Of a stretch of DNA of 64,000 nucleotides, positions 7,616 through 17,175 are shown one piece after another. How positions within the stretch are numbered: the first letter of the stretch is position 1; each line of letters starts with the position of its first letter. The stretch covers positions 248,001-312,000 of the forward strand of contig NZ_LFMW01000013.1 of the NCBI RefSeq assembly GCF_001050345.1, written 5' to 3'. The position numbers and the translations under genes were made by a program. The DNA comes from Pseudomonas fildesensis. GTDB taxonomy: Bacteria > Pseudomonadota > Gammaproteobacteria > Pseudomonadales > Pseudomonadaceae. A model generated the notes under the pieces. That model did not search any database and was not told where the DNA came from. It was given only the letters and a program-made list of their open reading frames with translations.

Positions 7616-9001
7616 TCAGATATTCCGTGGCAGGCGCAGGGTCAGCCAAAGGCCACCGAGGGGGGAGTGAGCGGCGTTAAGGCTGCCGCCGTGGGCGAGG
7701 GCGATGCTGTGACAAATCGCCAGCCCCAGGCCGGCCCCGCCACTGGCACGGTTGCGCGACGACTCGCCGCGATAGAAGCGCTCGAACAAGCGCGGCAGCT
7801 GCTCGGCCGAAACGCCAGGGCCGGAGTCGAGGAAGTCGATGCACACGTCGGCCCGATCCGGGAAGGCGCGGATGCGTATGACCCCCTTCGGATCTGTATA
7901 GCGCACGGCGTTTTCCAGCAGGTTGGAAAATAATTGCTGCAAGCGATTGGCATCGGCCAACAGTTCCAGGGGCTCAGGCGGCAGGTCCAGTTCGACGCGC
8001 AAGTGGCGTGCGTTCAAGCGCTCCTGGAACATCGACACGCTGGTTTGCAGCAGTTGATCCAGTGCACACGAGTTCTTGCGGTAGGTCAGCGCGCCAACAT
8101 CCGCCAGCGAAAGCTCATAGAGGTCATCCACCAGTTTGCTGAGCATGCTGACCTCACTTTGCAAAGACTTCATCGAGCCTTGGTTCAGGGTGCGTACGCC
8201 ATCCTCAATGGCCTCCAACTCGCCGCGCAACACCGACAGCGGGGTGCGCAATTCATGGGACACATCAGCCATGAACTCGCGACGCATCTGTTCATTGCGC
8301 TCCAGGGTGTAGGCGAGCTGGTTGAAGTCACGGGCCAATTGGCCCACTTCGTCATTGGAGGCCACCACCACCCGGCTGCTGTAGTCGCCGCTGGCCAGGC
8401 GGTGCGTCGCAGCGGCTACTCGTTTGACCGGCTCCAGCAGTGTGCGGGCGATCCACCAGGCAATCAGCATCGCCAGCAGCAGCGAAAAGGCGCCCATGAC
8501 CAGGCTGGTGCGTAACTGGTAATGCTGGAACCGTTCGCCGCCCGCTTCGGTCACGCTCTGGAACGGGGTCACGGCCAGCCAGCCAACGGTTTCATCGGCC
8601 ACCACGATCGGGCGTAACAGGGCGTCGTTGCCGATATCCGGGTAGCCGTTCACGCGTTTTTTGTGTTTATCCAGCAAGGCGATGCGAAACAGGGCGCCCG
8701 TCAGGTCCGAGGCCATGGGGGTGCGCAAGTCGTTCTTCGCCGGATCTTCGCCGACTTCGGGCCGCATAATGTCGAACCAGCGATCCGGCTGGTTGCGCAG
8801 GAACTCCCAATTGCCCTCACGCGCGTAGGCACTGGCCAGGCGCGGCAGCACGGGCGCCATGCGGTCCAGCGCCTGCTCATTGAGATACCCGAGAAAGCCT
8901 CGCCCAAAACTCCAGCTCGTCGCCAAGCCCATGCTAAGGATGACCAGCAGCACACCGGCCAGTACCGCAATAAACAGCTTGGTGGAGATACTCAACTTCA
9001 T
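7616..9001 (-). CDS. baeS: Sensor histidine kinase BaeS-like
   Basis: A 461-residue inner-membrane kinase. TM1 lies at about residues 8-30 and TM2 at about 167-187, framing a periplasmic sensor of about 135 residues. HAMP follows (about 188-240), then the HisKA box DVSHELRTPLSVLRG with the phospho-accepting His near residue 250. The ATPase boxes come next: N (NLLENAVRYT), G1 (DSGPGV) and G2 (GAGLGLAIC). It is the first gene of a two-gene minus-strand operon with baeR. BaeS homologues sense envelope stress and toxic phenolics or metals; that role is carried over from the family. The 144-bp gap to the divergent efflux operon must hold both promoters. Confidence 0.88.
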   Translation of the reverse strand: MKLSISTKLFIAVLAGVLLVILSMGLATSWSFGRGFLGYLNEQALDRMAPVLPRLASAYAREGNWEFLRNQPDRWFDIMRPEVGEDPAKNDLRTPMASDLTGALFRIALLDKHKKRVNGYPDIGNDALLRPIVVADETVGWLAVTPFQSVTEAGGERFQHYQLRTSLVMGAFSLLLAMLIAWWIARTLLEPVKRVAAATHRLASGDYSSRVVVASNDEVGQLARDFNQLAYTLERNEQMRREFMADVSHELRTPLSVLRGELEAIEDGVRTLNQGSMKSLQSEVSMLSKLVDDLYELSLADVGALTYRKNSCALDQLLQTSVSMFQERLNARHLRVELDLPPEPLELLADANRLQQLFSNLLENAVRYTDPKGVIRIRAFPDRADVCIDFLDSGPGVSAEQLPRLFERFYRGESSRNRASGGAGLGLAICHSIALAHGGSLNAAHSPLGGLWLTLRLPRNI

Positions 9002-9145
9002 GGAGAGGGGCCGTTAAGAATGGATAGGGTCATTTAGGCCCTGGCGGAGAAAAGATTCAACCCAGCCAGACAATCTTCAATTTTCCTGCACATTTGCCTC
9101 GCAGGATGGCGCTGACTCAAGTCATCCCGTCTTGCAGAGGCACCT

Positions 9146-10330
9146 ATGTCGACGAAAACAATCGCCAAATTTCTGGTAACCGCCGCGGTTTTCCTGTCCT
9201 TGATCATTCTGGTCATGCTGGGCGGCTGCTCCGGCGGCGAGCCAGCACCTGAAGCGGTCACCCCCAACGTCTCGGTGATCAGCGTAAAACCCCAAAGCCA
9301 AGTGCTGACCACCGAGCTTGCGGGGCGCACCCAGGCCTTCATGGTGGCGCAAATTCGTCCGCAAGTCGGCGGCATCGTCCAACGGCGGCTGTTTGTCGAG
9401 GGTGCAGATGTCAAGGTTGGGCAAGCGCTGTACCAATTGGATGCGGCTTCCTATACCGCGGCCCTGGCACAGTCCCAGGCGAGCCTCGCCAAGTACCGCG
9501 CCACGCTTAAATCGGCGCAGGCCACGGCCAAACGCGACGCCGAACTTGTGAAGATCAATGCCATCAGCCAGCAAGATAACGAGGACGCGCAGGCGACCTT
9601 GCTGACGGCCGCCGCCGACGTGCAAGTCGCCGAGGCCGAAGTCCAAACCGCCCGGATCAACCTGGCTTACACGCGTATTACCTCGCCGGTCAGCGGGCGT
9701 ATTGAAACGTCCACCGTAACCCCTGGCGCCCTGGTGGTTGCCAATCAGGACAGCGCGTTGACCACGGTGCAGCAGCTCGATCCGATCTATGTGGACGTCA
9801 CCCAGTCGACCACCGAACTGCTGCGGCTCAAGCGTGACCTGGCCAGCGGCGCCTTGCAGTCCAACGGCGAGGGCCAGGCACGGATCAGCCTGAAGCTGGA
9901 CGACGGCAGCACCTACAACCAGCAGGGGCGGCTCAAGGTCAGCGGCGTCAGTGTCAACGAGGGTACGGGCACCGTCACCCTGCGCGCTGAATTCGCCAAC
10001 CCTGACCACCTGCTGCTGCCGGGGATGTATGTACGTGCGGTGCTGGAACAGGCGCGCAATGACCAGGCCATTCTGATTCCGCAAAAAGCGGTAAACCGCA
10101 GCGCCAGCGGCGTGACCACGGCGTTGCTGGTGGTCGACGGCAAGGTTGAACAACGTGAGCTGACCATCGATCGCGCGGTGGGTAACCAGTGGTGGGTCAC
10201 GGCGGGCCTGAAGGCGGGTGACCAGTTGATCGTCGAAGGCGGACAAAAAGTCCGTGCCGGCGCCGCGGTAAACGTGCAAGACGCCAGTCACCAGGCCGCC
10301 ACGGCGTCCACCCCTGTTAAGGAGGGTTAA
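9146..10330 (+). CDS. RND efflux periplasmic adaptor (MexA/AcrA-like lipoprotein)
   Basis: Membrane fusion protein linking the pump at 10333 to the outer-membrane channel at 13464. It has 394 residues with an N-terminal signal helix and a lipobox MLGGC at about residues 24-28, so it is anchored as a lipoprotein. The hairpin/lipoyl halves (RPQVGGIVQRR near 70, then LAYTRITSPVSGRI near 173) and the beta-barrel/MP domains follow the AcrA/MexA order. The ATG at 9146 has GAGG upstream. Three bases separate its stop from the pump start, so translation is coupled. First gene of the operon, divergent from baeSR. Confidence 0.93.
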   Translation: MSTKTIAKFLVTAAVFLSLIILVMLGGCSGGEPAPEAVTPNVSVISVKPQSQVLTTELAGRTQAFMVAQIRPQVGGIVQRRLFVEGADVKVGQALYQLDAASYTAALAQSQASLAKYRATLKSAQATAKRDAELVKINAISQQDNEDAQATLLTAAADVQVAEAEVQTARINLAYTRITSPVSGRIETSTVTPGALVVANQDSALTTVQQLDPIYVDVTQSTTELLRLKRDLASGALQSNGEGQARISLKLDDGSTYNQQGRLKVSGVSVNEGTGTVTLRAEFANPDHLLLPGMYVRAVLEQARNDQAILIPQKAVNRSASGVTTALLVVDGKVEQRELTIDRAVGNQWWVTAGLKAGDQLIVEGGQKVRAGAAVNVQDASHQAATASTPVKEG

Positions 10331-10332
10331 CC

Positions 10333-13300
10333 GTGGCGCACTTTTTTATTGATCGACCGATCTTCGCCTGGGTCATCGCCATCGTGATCATGCTCGGTGG
10401 CAGCCTGTCCATCAGCCAGTTGCCGTTGGAGCAATACCCGGACATCGCGCCGCCCACGGTCAAGATTTCCGCCACCTACACCGGGGCCTCAGCCAAGACC
10501 GTAGAGGACTCGGTGACCCAGGTCATCGAGCAGCAGATGAAAGGTCTGGATAACCTGACCTACATGTCGGCCACCAGCAGTTCGGCAGGCAGCGCCAGCA
10601 TCAGTTTGACCTTTACCGCCGGGACCGATCCGGATGTCGCCCAGATGCAAGTACAGAACAAGCTGCAACAAGCCGAGTCGAGACTGCCGCAATCGGTACA
10701 AAGCGAAGGGCTGACCGTGACCAAGGGTGGCTCGGACTTCTTGATGATTGTCGCCCTGGCATCGGACGATCCCAGTGTCAGCGGCACCCAGATCGGTGAC
10801 TACATTTCCACCACCTTGCTGGACTCCATCAGCCGAATAGACGGCGTTGGCGATGTGCAGACCTTGGGGTCGGGCTACGCCATGCGTATCTGGCTGGACC
10901 CCGGCCTTTTGGAAAAGTACGCGTTGATGCCTTCGGACGTCAGCAGCGCCCTGGAGGCGCAGAACACCGAAGTCTCCGCCGGGCAGCTCGGTGCCTTGCC
11001 GGCGATCAAGGGGCAGCAGTTGAACGCCACGATCAGCGCCCGCAGCAAACTGCAGACTGTCGAAGAATTTCGCAATGTGGTGGTCAAGTCCAACAGTGAT
11101 GGTGCGGTGGTACTGCTGGGCGATGTCGCGACCCTGGAGTTGGGCAGCGAAAGCTACGACATCAGCACCGCCCTCAACGGCAAGCCCGCCGCGGCCATGG
11201 GTGTGCAGTTGGCAGCAGGCGCCAATGCGCTGAACGTCGGCAAGGCGGTCAAGGCCAAGCTCAAAGAGATGGAACCGTTCTACCCGACAGAAATGCAGCT
11301 TAAAAACGTGATTGCCTACGACACCACACCGTTTGTCAGCCTATCCATCGAGGAAGTGGTCAAGGCCTTGGGCGAGGCCATCGTGCTGGTGGTGTTGATC
11401 ATGTTCTTGTTCCTGCAAAACCTGCGCGCGACGCTGATCCCGGCGATTACCGTGCCGGTGGTGCTGCTGGGCACGTTCGGTGTGTTGGCGATGTTTGGCT
11501 ATTCGATCAATACCTTGACGATGTTTGCCATGGTCTTGGCGATCGGCTTGCTGGTGGACGACGCCATTGTGGTGGTGGAAAACGTCGAGCGGTTGATGGG
11601 CGAGGGGCTATCGCCCGTGGCAGCCACGCGTCAATCGATGCGTGAAATCAGCAGCGCATTGGTCGGCATCACGCTGGTGCTGAGCGCGGTGTTTATTCCC
11701 ATGGCGTTTTTCGGGGGTTCTACCGGGATTATCTATCGGCAGTTTTCGGTGACCATTGTCTCGGCTATGGTCCTGTCGGTGTTGGTGGCGATGACCCTGA
11801 CGCCCGCGCTCTGCGCTTCGTTGCTCAAAACGCGCGACGGCCAGGGGCATGGTGCTCAGCGCGGGTTCTTCGGTTGGTTCAACCGCACCTTTGAACGTGC
11901 AAGTGCCGGTTACGAGCGCTGGGTGGGCGTGGTGTTGCGGCGTTGGGCGCGCAGCCTGCTGCTCTACGGGCTGGTGCTGGTGGTCATGGCGGTGGGCTAC
12001 ATGAGCCTGGCCACTTCGTTCCTGCCGGACGAAGACCAAGGGATCCTCCTGGCACAGATCCAGTTACCGGTAGGCGCGACGGACAGCCGGACCCAATCGG
12101 TGATCAAGCAGTTCGAGGACTACATCCTGAAACAGCCCGAAGTCGACGCGATGATCAGCATCAGTGGGCTGGGCATGGGCGGTAACAGCCAGAACACTGC
12201 GCGGGCGTTTATCCGCCTCAAGGACTGGGCCGAGCGCGGTGGCACCGGCCAGGATGCGGCCTCCATTGCCCAGCGCGCGACCATGGCGCTGTCCAGCATC
12301 GGCGATGCCGACGCTTTCGTCATGCAGCCCCCGACTGTACGTGGTCTGGGCCAGAGCTCGGGGTTCGACCTGCAACTCAAGGACCTCGGTGGCCTGGGCC
12401 ACGATGCGTTAGTGGCGGCTCGCGAACAGTTTCTTGAACTGGCCAGAAAAGATCCACGCTTGCTGGGGGTTCGCAGCAACGGCCTGGACGATGCACCGCA
12501 GCTCAAGGTCAGCATTGACGACCGCAAGGCCGGGGCCCTGAGCCTGAGTACCAGCGATATCAACACCACCTTGTCGACGGCCTTGGGCGGTACTTACGTA
12601 AACGACTTTCTCAACCAGGGCCGGGTGAAAAAAGTCTATGTGCAGGGCCAGGCATCCTCGCGCATGCAGGCTGCGGATCTTGATCATTGGTTTGTGCGCA
12701 ACAGTAACAATGAAATGGTGCCGTTCTCGTCCTTTGCCAGCAGCTCCTGGAGTTACGGCTCGCCGTTGCTGGAACGCTACAACGGTAACGCCTCCCTGGA
12801 AATCGTTGGCGATCCCGCGCCAGGCGTGAGCTCCGGGGATGCGATGAATGCGGTTGAAGCCATTGTCCGGCAATTGCCCCAAGGCATCGGCTACGAGTGG
12901 ACCGGGCAGTCCTATCAGCTGCGACTGTCCGGGTCCCAGGCGCCGCTGCTTTACGCAATCTCCGTATTGTTTGTGTTCCTGTGCCTGGCCGCACTCTACG
13001 AGAGTTGGTCGGTGCCGTTTTCGGTGATTCTGGTGGTGCCCCTTGGAGTGATCGGTGCGGTGCTGGCGACCCGTGTCGCCGGGTTGAGCAACGACGTGTA
13101 TTTCCAGGTCGGGCTGTTGACTACGGTGGGCCTGGCCGCGAAAAACGCGATCCTGATCGTTGAGTTCGCCAAGCACCTGCAAGAGCAAGGCAACAGCGTG
13201 ATCGACGCGACGCTGATCGCGGTGCGCCAGCGCCTGCGGCCGATCCTGATGACCTCCCTGGCGTTCATGTTCGGCGTGTTGCCGCTGGCCTTGAGTACCG

Positions 13301-13467
13301 GCGCAGGCTCCGCCGGGCGTCAGGCCATCGGTACCGGGGTACTGGGCGGGATGTTCAGCGCCACGGTGCTGGGGATCTTCTTTGTACCGCTGTTTTTTGT
13401 GCTGATCCGCCGCCGTTTTGGCCGAGTACGCAACGCTAACCAATCTGCCCCGACAGGTGATGCATGA
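10333..13467 (+). CDS. RND multidrug efflux transporter, HAE1 family
   Basis: Proton-driven inner-membrane drug pump of 1044 residues, the standard MexB/AcrB length. It opens with MAHFFIDRPIFAWVIAIVIM, has twelve predicted membrane helices in two sixes, and carries two large periplasmic loops. The TM4 proton-relay pair is visible as LLVDDAIVVVENVER (Asp-Asp at about residue 405). GLAAKNAILIVEFAK marks TM10-11 with the coupling Lys. It starts with GTG or the ATG-like codon three bases after the adaptor stop, and its own stop overlaps the next start (ATGA). Substrates cannot be read from sequence; hydrophobic drugs and solvents are typical of this family. Confidence 0.94.
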   Translation: MAHFFIDRPIFAWVIAIVIMLGGSLSISQLPLEQYPDIAPPTVKISATYTGASAKTVEDSVTQVIEQQMKGLDNLTYMSATSSSAGSASISLTFTAGTDPDVAQMQVQNKLQQAESRLPQSVQSEGLTVTKGGSDFLMIVALASDDPSVSGTQIGDYISTTLLDSISRIDGVGDVQTLGSGYAMRIWLDPGLLEKYALMPSDVSSALEAQNTEVSAGQLGALPAIKGQQLNATISARSKLQTVEEFRNVVVKSNSDGAVVLLGDVATLELGSESYDISTALNGKPAAAMGVQLAAGANALNVGKAVKAKLKEMEPFYPTEMQLKNVIAYDTTPFVSLSIEEVVKALGEAIVLVVLIMFLFLQNLRATLIPAITVPVVLLGTFGVLAMFGYSINTLTMFAMVLAIGLLVDDAIVVVENVERLMGEGLSPVAATRQSMREISSALVGITLVLSAVFIPMAFFGGSTGIIYRQFSVTIVSAMVLSVLVAMTLTPALCASLLKTRDGQGHGAQRGFFGWFNRTFERASAGYERWVGVVLRRWARSLLLYGLVLVVMAVGYMSLATSFLPDEDQGILLAQIQLPVGATDSRTQSVIKQFEDYILKQPEVDAMISISGLGMGGNSQNTARAFIRLKDWAERGGTGQDAASIAQRATMALSSIGDADAFVMQPPTVRGLGQSSGFDLQLKDLGGLGHDALVAAREQFLELARKDPRLLGVRSNGLDDAPQLKVSIDDRKAGALSLSTSDINTTLSTALGGTYVNDFLNQGRVKKVYVQGQASSRMQAADLDHWFVRNSNNEMVPFSSFASSSWSYGSPLLERYNGNASLEIVGDPAPGVSSGDAMNAVEAIVRQLPQGIGYEWTGQSYQLRLSGSQAPLLYAISVLFVFLCLAALYESWSVPFSVILVVPLGVIGAVLATRVAGLSNDVYFQVGLLTTVGLAAKNAILIVEFAKHLQEQGNSVIDATLIAVRQRLRPILMTSLAFMFGVLPLALSTGAGSAGRQAIGTGVLGGMFSATVLGIFFVPLFFVLIRRRFGRVRNANQSAPTGDA

Positions 13468-14858
13468 TCAAGTCACACTGGCCCTTGCTGGCCGCCATGG
13501 CCCTGGGTGGCTGCGTCAATCTGGCACCACAGTATGAGCGTCCTGATGCGCCGGTGTCCGAGCAATGGCTGCCGGCGACCAGCCGCCCCAAAGGGCAGGT
13601 GAGCGCTGATATCAAATGGCAGCAGTTCTTTACCGACAGCCGCCTGGCGCAGTTGCAGGCCTTGGCGCTGACCAATAACCGCGACTTGCGCCTTGCCAGC
13701 CTGAACGTTGAAAAGGCCCAGGCGCAGTACCGCATCAAGCGTGCGGACCTGTTCCCCAGCATTGACGCGGGCGTCAGCGGCACCCATAGCCGTACGCCGG
13801 GGTCGCTGTCCAACACCGGCACGGCGGCCACTACTCACGATTACAGCGCGCAATTGGGGCTGAGCAGTTATGAACTGGACGTGTTTGGCCGTGTACGCAA
13901 CCTTCGGGACGAGGCGCTGGAAGACTACCTGGCGCTGACGGAAACCCAGCGCAGCACGCAAATCAGCCTGGTGGCCGAAGTCGCCACTGCCTGGTTGACC
14001 TTGGCCGCCGACAACGAACGGTTGCTGCTGGCCCAGGAAACCCTGACCAGCCAACTGGCCACTTACGACTTGACCCAGCGCAGCTTTGCTCTGGGCGGTT
14101 CCGCCGCCCTGGCCGTGGCGCAAGCCCAGACCACGGTCGAGTCGGCGCGGGGCGATGTGGCGTCCTACGAGAGCCAGATTCTGCAGGACCGCAATGCGTT
14201 GCGCCTGCTGGTGGGTAGCGACCTGCCCGAGGCACTTTTGCCAGGCACGCACCTGGAGTCGGCTGCGGTGCTGGTGGAGATTCCGGCGGGCCTGCCTTCC
14301 AGCCTGTTGCAACAACGCCCGGATGTGCTGTCGGCCGAACACACACTCAAGTCTGCCAATATCGATATTGGTGCGGCCCGTGCGGCGTTCTACCCGAGCA
14401 TCAGCCTGACCGCCAACGCCGGCTCGTCCAGCTCTGCGCTTGCCGGGCTGTTCAAGTCCGGCAGCGGTGCCTGGACCTTTGCCCCGAGCATCAGCGTGCC
14501 GATTTTCGACGGAGGGAGTAACCGCGCGACCCTGGATTCGGCCAAGGTCGAGCGCGACATCCAGGTGCAGACCTATCAGCAAACCCTGCAGACCGCATTC
14601 CGCGAAGTGGCCGACGCACTCGCCGTGCGCAGCACCCTGGATCGCCGTATCGCCGCGCAACAGGCCCTGACCGATGCCAGCCGCAAAAGCTTCGAACTCT
14701 CGGATGCCTTGTATCGAGGCGGTTCGCAAAGCTACCTCGAAGCCTTGGATGCGCAACGCTCCCTCTACAGCGCACAGCAGGACCTGATCACCCTGCGTCT
14801 GACCGAGCAGGGCAACCGCATCACGTTGTACAAAGTGCTGGGGGGCGGTTGGAATTAA
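13464..14858 (+). CDS. Outer-membrane efflux channel, OprM/NodT family
   Basis: A 464-residue TolC-type channel, third part of the tripartite pump. The signal peptide ends in a lipobox ALGGC (about residues 12-16), so it is a lipoprotein of the OprM type. Two OEP repeats follow, with the characteristic QRPDVLSAEH at about residues 283-292 and LGLSSYELDVFGRV near 130. The start ATG overlaps the stop of the RND pump by 4 bp (ATGA), confirming an operon of adaptor, pump and channel. Confidence 0.93.
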   Translation: MIKSHWPLLAAMALGGCVNLAPQYERPDAPVSEQWLPATSRPKGQVSADIKWQQFFTDSRLAQLQALALTNNRDLRLASLNVEKAQAQYRIKRADLFPSIDAGVSGTHSRTPGSLSNTGTAATTHDYSAQLGLSSYELDVFGRVRNLRDEALEDYLALTETQRSTQISLVAEVATAWLTLAADNERLLLAQETLTSQLATYDLTQRSFALGGSAALAVAQAQTTVESARGDVASYESQILQDRNALRLLVGSDLPEALLPGTHLESAAVLVEIPAGLPSSLLQQRPDVLSAEHTLKSANIDIGAARAAFYPSISLTANAGSSSSALAGLFKSGSGAWTFAPSISVPIFDGGSNRATLDSAKVERDIQVQTYQQTLQTAFREVADALAVRSTLDRRIAAQQALTDASRKSFELSDALYRGGSQSYLEALDAQRSLYSAQQDLITLRLTEQGNRITLYKVLGGGWN

Positions 14859-14944
14859 TGGCTCCACCACGTGCACACATAACCGCAGCGATGGAACGGC
14901 TTGCGCGTATCAAATCGACTGACTTCACTCAACGGGGAATAAAC

Positions 14945-15646
14945 ATGTGTGCATATCGTTCCAATTTAAGCCGCTGCACTCAGGTGCTTGCCTGCGCCTG
15001 TTTCATAATGATTTCACCCCTTTCCCGCGCGGATTCCGACAAGGATCCATGGGAAGGTATTAACCGACCTATCTTTTCATTCAATGACACGTTGGACACG
15101 TATGCACTGAAACCTCTCGCCCAAGGCTATCAATTTGTCACCCCCCATATTGCTCAAGACGGCATTCATAATTTTTTCAACAACCTGGGGGAGGCCAAAA
15201 ATCTGGCTAACAATTTACTTCAAGCAAAGTTTCATAGTGCCGGCGTCGATACGAGTCGCTTTTTGCTCAACAGCACGATTGGCCTGGTGGGGTTGATCGA
15301 CGTCGCGACGCCGATGGGGTTGCAGCGCAGTGACGAAGATTTCGGTCAAACCCTCGGTTATTGGGGGGTCAATAGCGGGCCTTACCTTGTACTGCCGTTG
15401 CTGGGGCCAAGCACACTGCGCGATGCGCCAGCCATCTTTCCCGATACCTACGCCAACCCGGTTCGCTACATCGGCGACGTTCCTACGCGTAATAGCCTGT
15501 ACGGCATGAGCATGATCGACGGACGTGCTCAATACCTAAAATCCGAAAAGCTCATTACGGGCGATAAGTACAACTTTATTCGAAGTGTTTATCTGCAAAG
15601 CCGAGAGTTCAAGATCAAGGGAGGAAACGTAAAGGATGACTTTTGA
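14945..15646 (+). CDS. MlaA/VacJ-like phospholipid-trafficking lipoprotein
   Basis: A 233-residue protein of the MlaA (VacJ) family, which removes misplaced phospholipids from the outer leaflet of the outer membrane. Family signatures seen: DPWEGINRPIFSFND near residue 34, a LNSTIGLVGLIDVA stretch, EDFGQTLGYWGVNSGPYLVLPLLGPST in the middle, and FPDTYANPVRYI. The ATG at 14945 with GGGGAA upstream opens a signal peptide; an earlier in-frame ATG at 14849 overlaps the channel gene and lacks one. The signal region has cysteines (VLACACF) compatible with lipoprotein processing. Placement directly after the efflux operon suggests read-through but not a shared function. Confidence 0.85.
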   Translation: MCAYRSNLSRCTQVLACACFIMISPLSRADSDKDPWEGINRPIFSFNDTLDTYALKPLAQGYQFVTPHIAQDGIHNFFNNLGEAKNLANNLLQAKFHSAGVDTSRFLLNSTIGLVGLIDVATPMGLQRSDEDFGQTLGYWGVNSGPYLVLPLLGPSTLRDAPAIFPDTYANPVRYIGDVPTRNSLYGMSMIDGRAQYLKSEKLITGDKYNFIRSVYLQSREFKIKGGNVKDDF

Positions 15647-15695
15647 TGCGTGCGTGACGACAACGCGCTCGAGTGGTCTGAATTGATCGCAAGGA

Positions 15696-15727
15696 CCGTC
15701 CATCGAAGCCTCGGCGCTGATGGACGG
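15696..15727. terminator. Perfect hairpin after the MlaA-like gene
   Basis: CCGTCCATC (15696-15704) pairs exactly with GATGGACGG (15719-15727) across a 14-nt loop, 50 bp downstream of the stop. There is no T-run, so it may be a weak or factor-assisted terminator at the end of the efflux-mlaA unit. Confidence 0.4.
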
Positions 15728-16103
15728 CGCCCTGGGGTTACGCCGCAGTGGATTTCCTGACGGTATGTTCCCTAGCGGAAGCCATGCCTAGTGAGCCGTG
15801 GTGTTCCGCTACTACCGGAAGGGTCGCGGCAGCGCATGTCCATCGGTGGGTGTCCCGAAGTCAGCGACTAGTGTTTGGTGGGACGACCATTGCAACTACT
15901 CTGGTTGTGCACGTTGTTACTTGGCTAAACAGCATGCGGGCCTTGCCGTGGATCTTCGCTACCAGAGGCCGCATCGCCCTCTATTTACGTTTCACAGATA
16001 CCGGTAGGTGCATAATTTTGTGTCGCCAGCGCCTCCGTACTTGCGTCCGGGAAAAATAGATAATATGTTAACGGTATAACTAAAATAATCTGTGGGAGGG
16101 GGT
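15728..16103. other. Intergenic region, no gene supported
   Basis: Several short open frames exist, but none has a family motif or good ribosome-binding site. The last 60 bp are A+T-rich (near 16060-16090) and probably contain the promoter of the AraC-type gene. Confidence 0.4.
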
Positions 16104-17045
16104 ATGCCTGCCGTGTTTAACTCTTGCGCTGAGTTCACCAATTGGAGCCGCGACTTGCGTGCGGTGTGCGGTAACTTCAGCACGGCGCTTTCAGATCAGC
16201 ACAATCTGTTTATCGGCAGCGTCCACGGCCAGGATGTCTGTGGCTTGGAGTTGGCACATATCCGTACCAATGCGGGGTTGATCAGCCGTCGTCACACCTG
16301 CGGTGACGGGGACGACGATCGTTACTGTTTTCTAATTCTTCAGAGCAGTGGCCATCAGCGCATTCGCCAACAAAACCAGGTGATCGAGTTGGGGCCTGAA
16401 GACATCGCCTTGGTTGACTCTGCGCGGGCATTTGAGATCGAGCCGCAGGGGTTAGTGCAAAACATCTCGATTCACCTGTCACGCCAAGAAGTCAGCTTGC
16501 AGCTCAGCCAGAAACAACTGTTCGGCAAGCTCTCTCGCAATAGCGTCTCCACTCACATGATTCGCGCATTGGTGCGTTCGTTGGGTGATGTGAAGTTGAG
16601 CAACAACTATGGCGGCAGAAGCGATGGCCCAGCACTGGAGCAAGCATTGATCGGATTGGCCGCTGCCGGCCTGGACCAAGGTACCGATGGACAGCTTGGA
16701 TTTTCCTGCGTGGGCCATGATGATGTTTATGGCTTGGCCACCCGCTTGGTTGAGACTTCCCTGCAAGAGGCCGAGTTAGGTCCTGAATATCTGGCCCGCC
16801 GCTTGAACGTCTCGGTCCGACAGCTATACCGGCTTTTCGAGCAGCGTCACGAAAGCATCTCTCGCTATATTCAGCAACGCCGCTTGGAGCGGGTGGCTCA
16901 GGATCTACGGGCCCAAGACCTGCGTCATGAGTCAATCACTCAGATCGCCTTTAAATGGGGTTTTGTTGACGCCGCGCATTTCAGCCGAGCCTTCAAACGC
17001 CATTTCCAACATGCCCCTCGGGATTTCCGCCAATACCCCTCGTAA
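16104..17045 (+). CDS. AraC-family regulator, FeaR-like
   Basis: A 313-residue transcription regulator. The N-terminal part (about 15-190) has the layout of the AraC-binding-like (FeaR type) sensor domain. The C-terminal AraC HTH spans about residues 215-312, with ARRLNVSVRQLYRLF and the second helix-turn-helix ITQIAFKWGFVDAAHFSRAF clearly visible. I start at the ATG 16104, which sits 3-5 bases behind a GGGAGGGGG ribosome-binding run; a GTG four codons earlier is less likely. It precedes the PQQ alcohol dehydrogenase by 130 bp on the same strand and is the obvious candidate to control it. Confidence 0.85.
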   Translation: MPAVFNSCAEFTNWSRDLRAVCGNFSTALSDQHNLFIGSVHGQDVCGLELAHIRTNAGLISRRHTCGDGDDDRYCFLILQSSGHQRIRQQNQVIELGPEDIALVDSARAFEIEPQGLVQNISIHLSRQEVSLQLSQKQLFGKLSRNSVSTHMIRALVRSLGDVKLSNNYGGRSDGPALEQALIGLAAAGLDQGTDGQLGFSCVGHDDVYGLATRLVETSLQEAELGPEYLARRLNVSVRQLYRLFEQRHESISRYIQQRRLERVAQDLRAQDLRHESITQIAFKWGFVDAAHFSRAFKRHFQHAPRDFRQYPS

Positions 17046-17175
17046 GTGCCAGCATGGCAGAAAATGCCAAGCGGTTTGGCAGACTCAGTCAAGTCATGTT
17101 GCGTGGCAGGCACTCTAATAAGGTTGCCTGGGCTGGGGGTGATACCGAGCCGATTATTGCTGGAGAAAAATAATA

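Noticed and set aside
9122..10291. Long minus-strand open frame (389 codons) opposite the efflux adaptor
   Set aside because: Composition is His/Arg/Gln-rich antisense of a high-G+C gene, with no motif or ribosome-binding site; the plus strand encodes a clear adaptor protein.
12409..13443. 344-codon minus-strand open frame opposite the RND pump
   Set aside because: Antisense shadow; highly polar and without motif, while the plus strand is a conserved pump.
13473..14876. 467-codon minus-strand open frame opposite the outer-membrane channel
   Set aside because: Antisense shadow of the OprM-type gene; no family features.
15748..16059. 103-codon open frame between the MlaA-like and AraC-type genes
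   Set aside because: No family resemblance, no ribosome-binding site, and a competing frame of similar length over the same bases.
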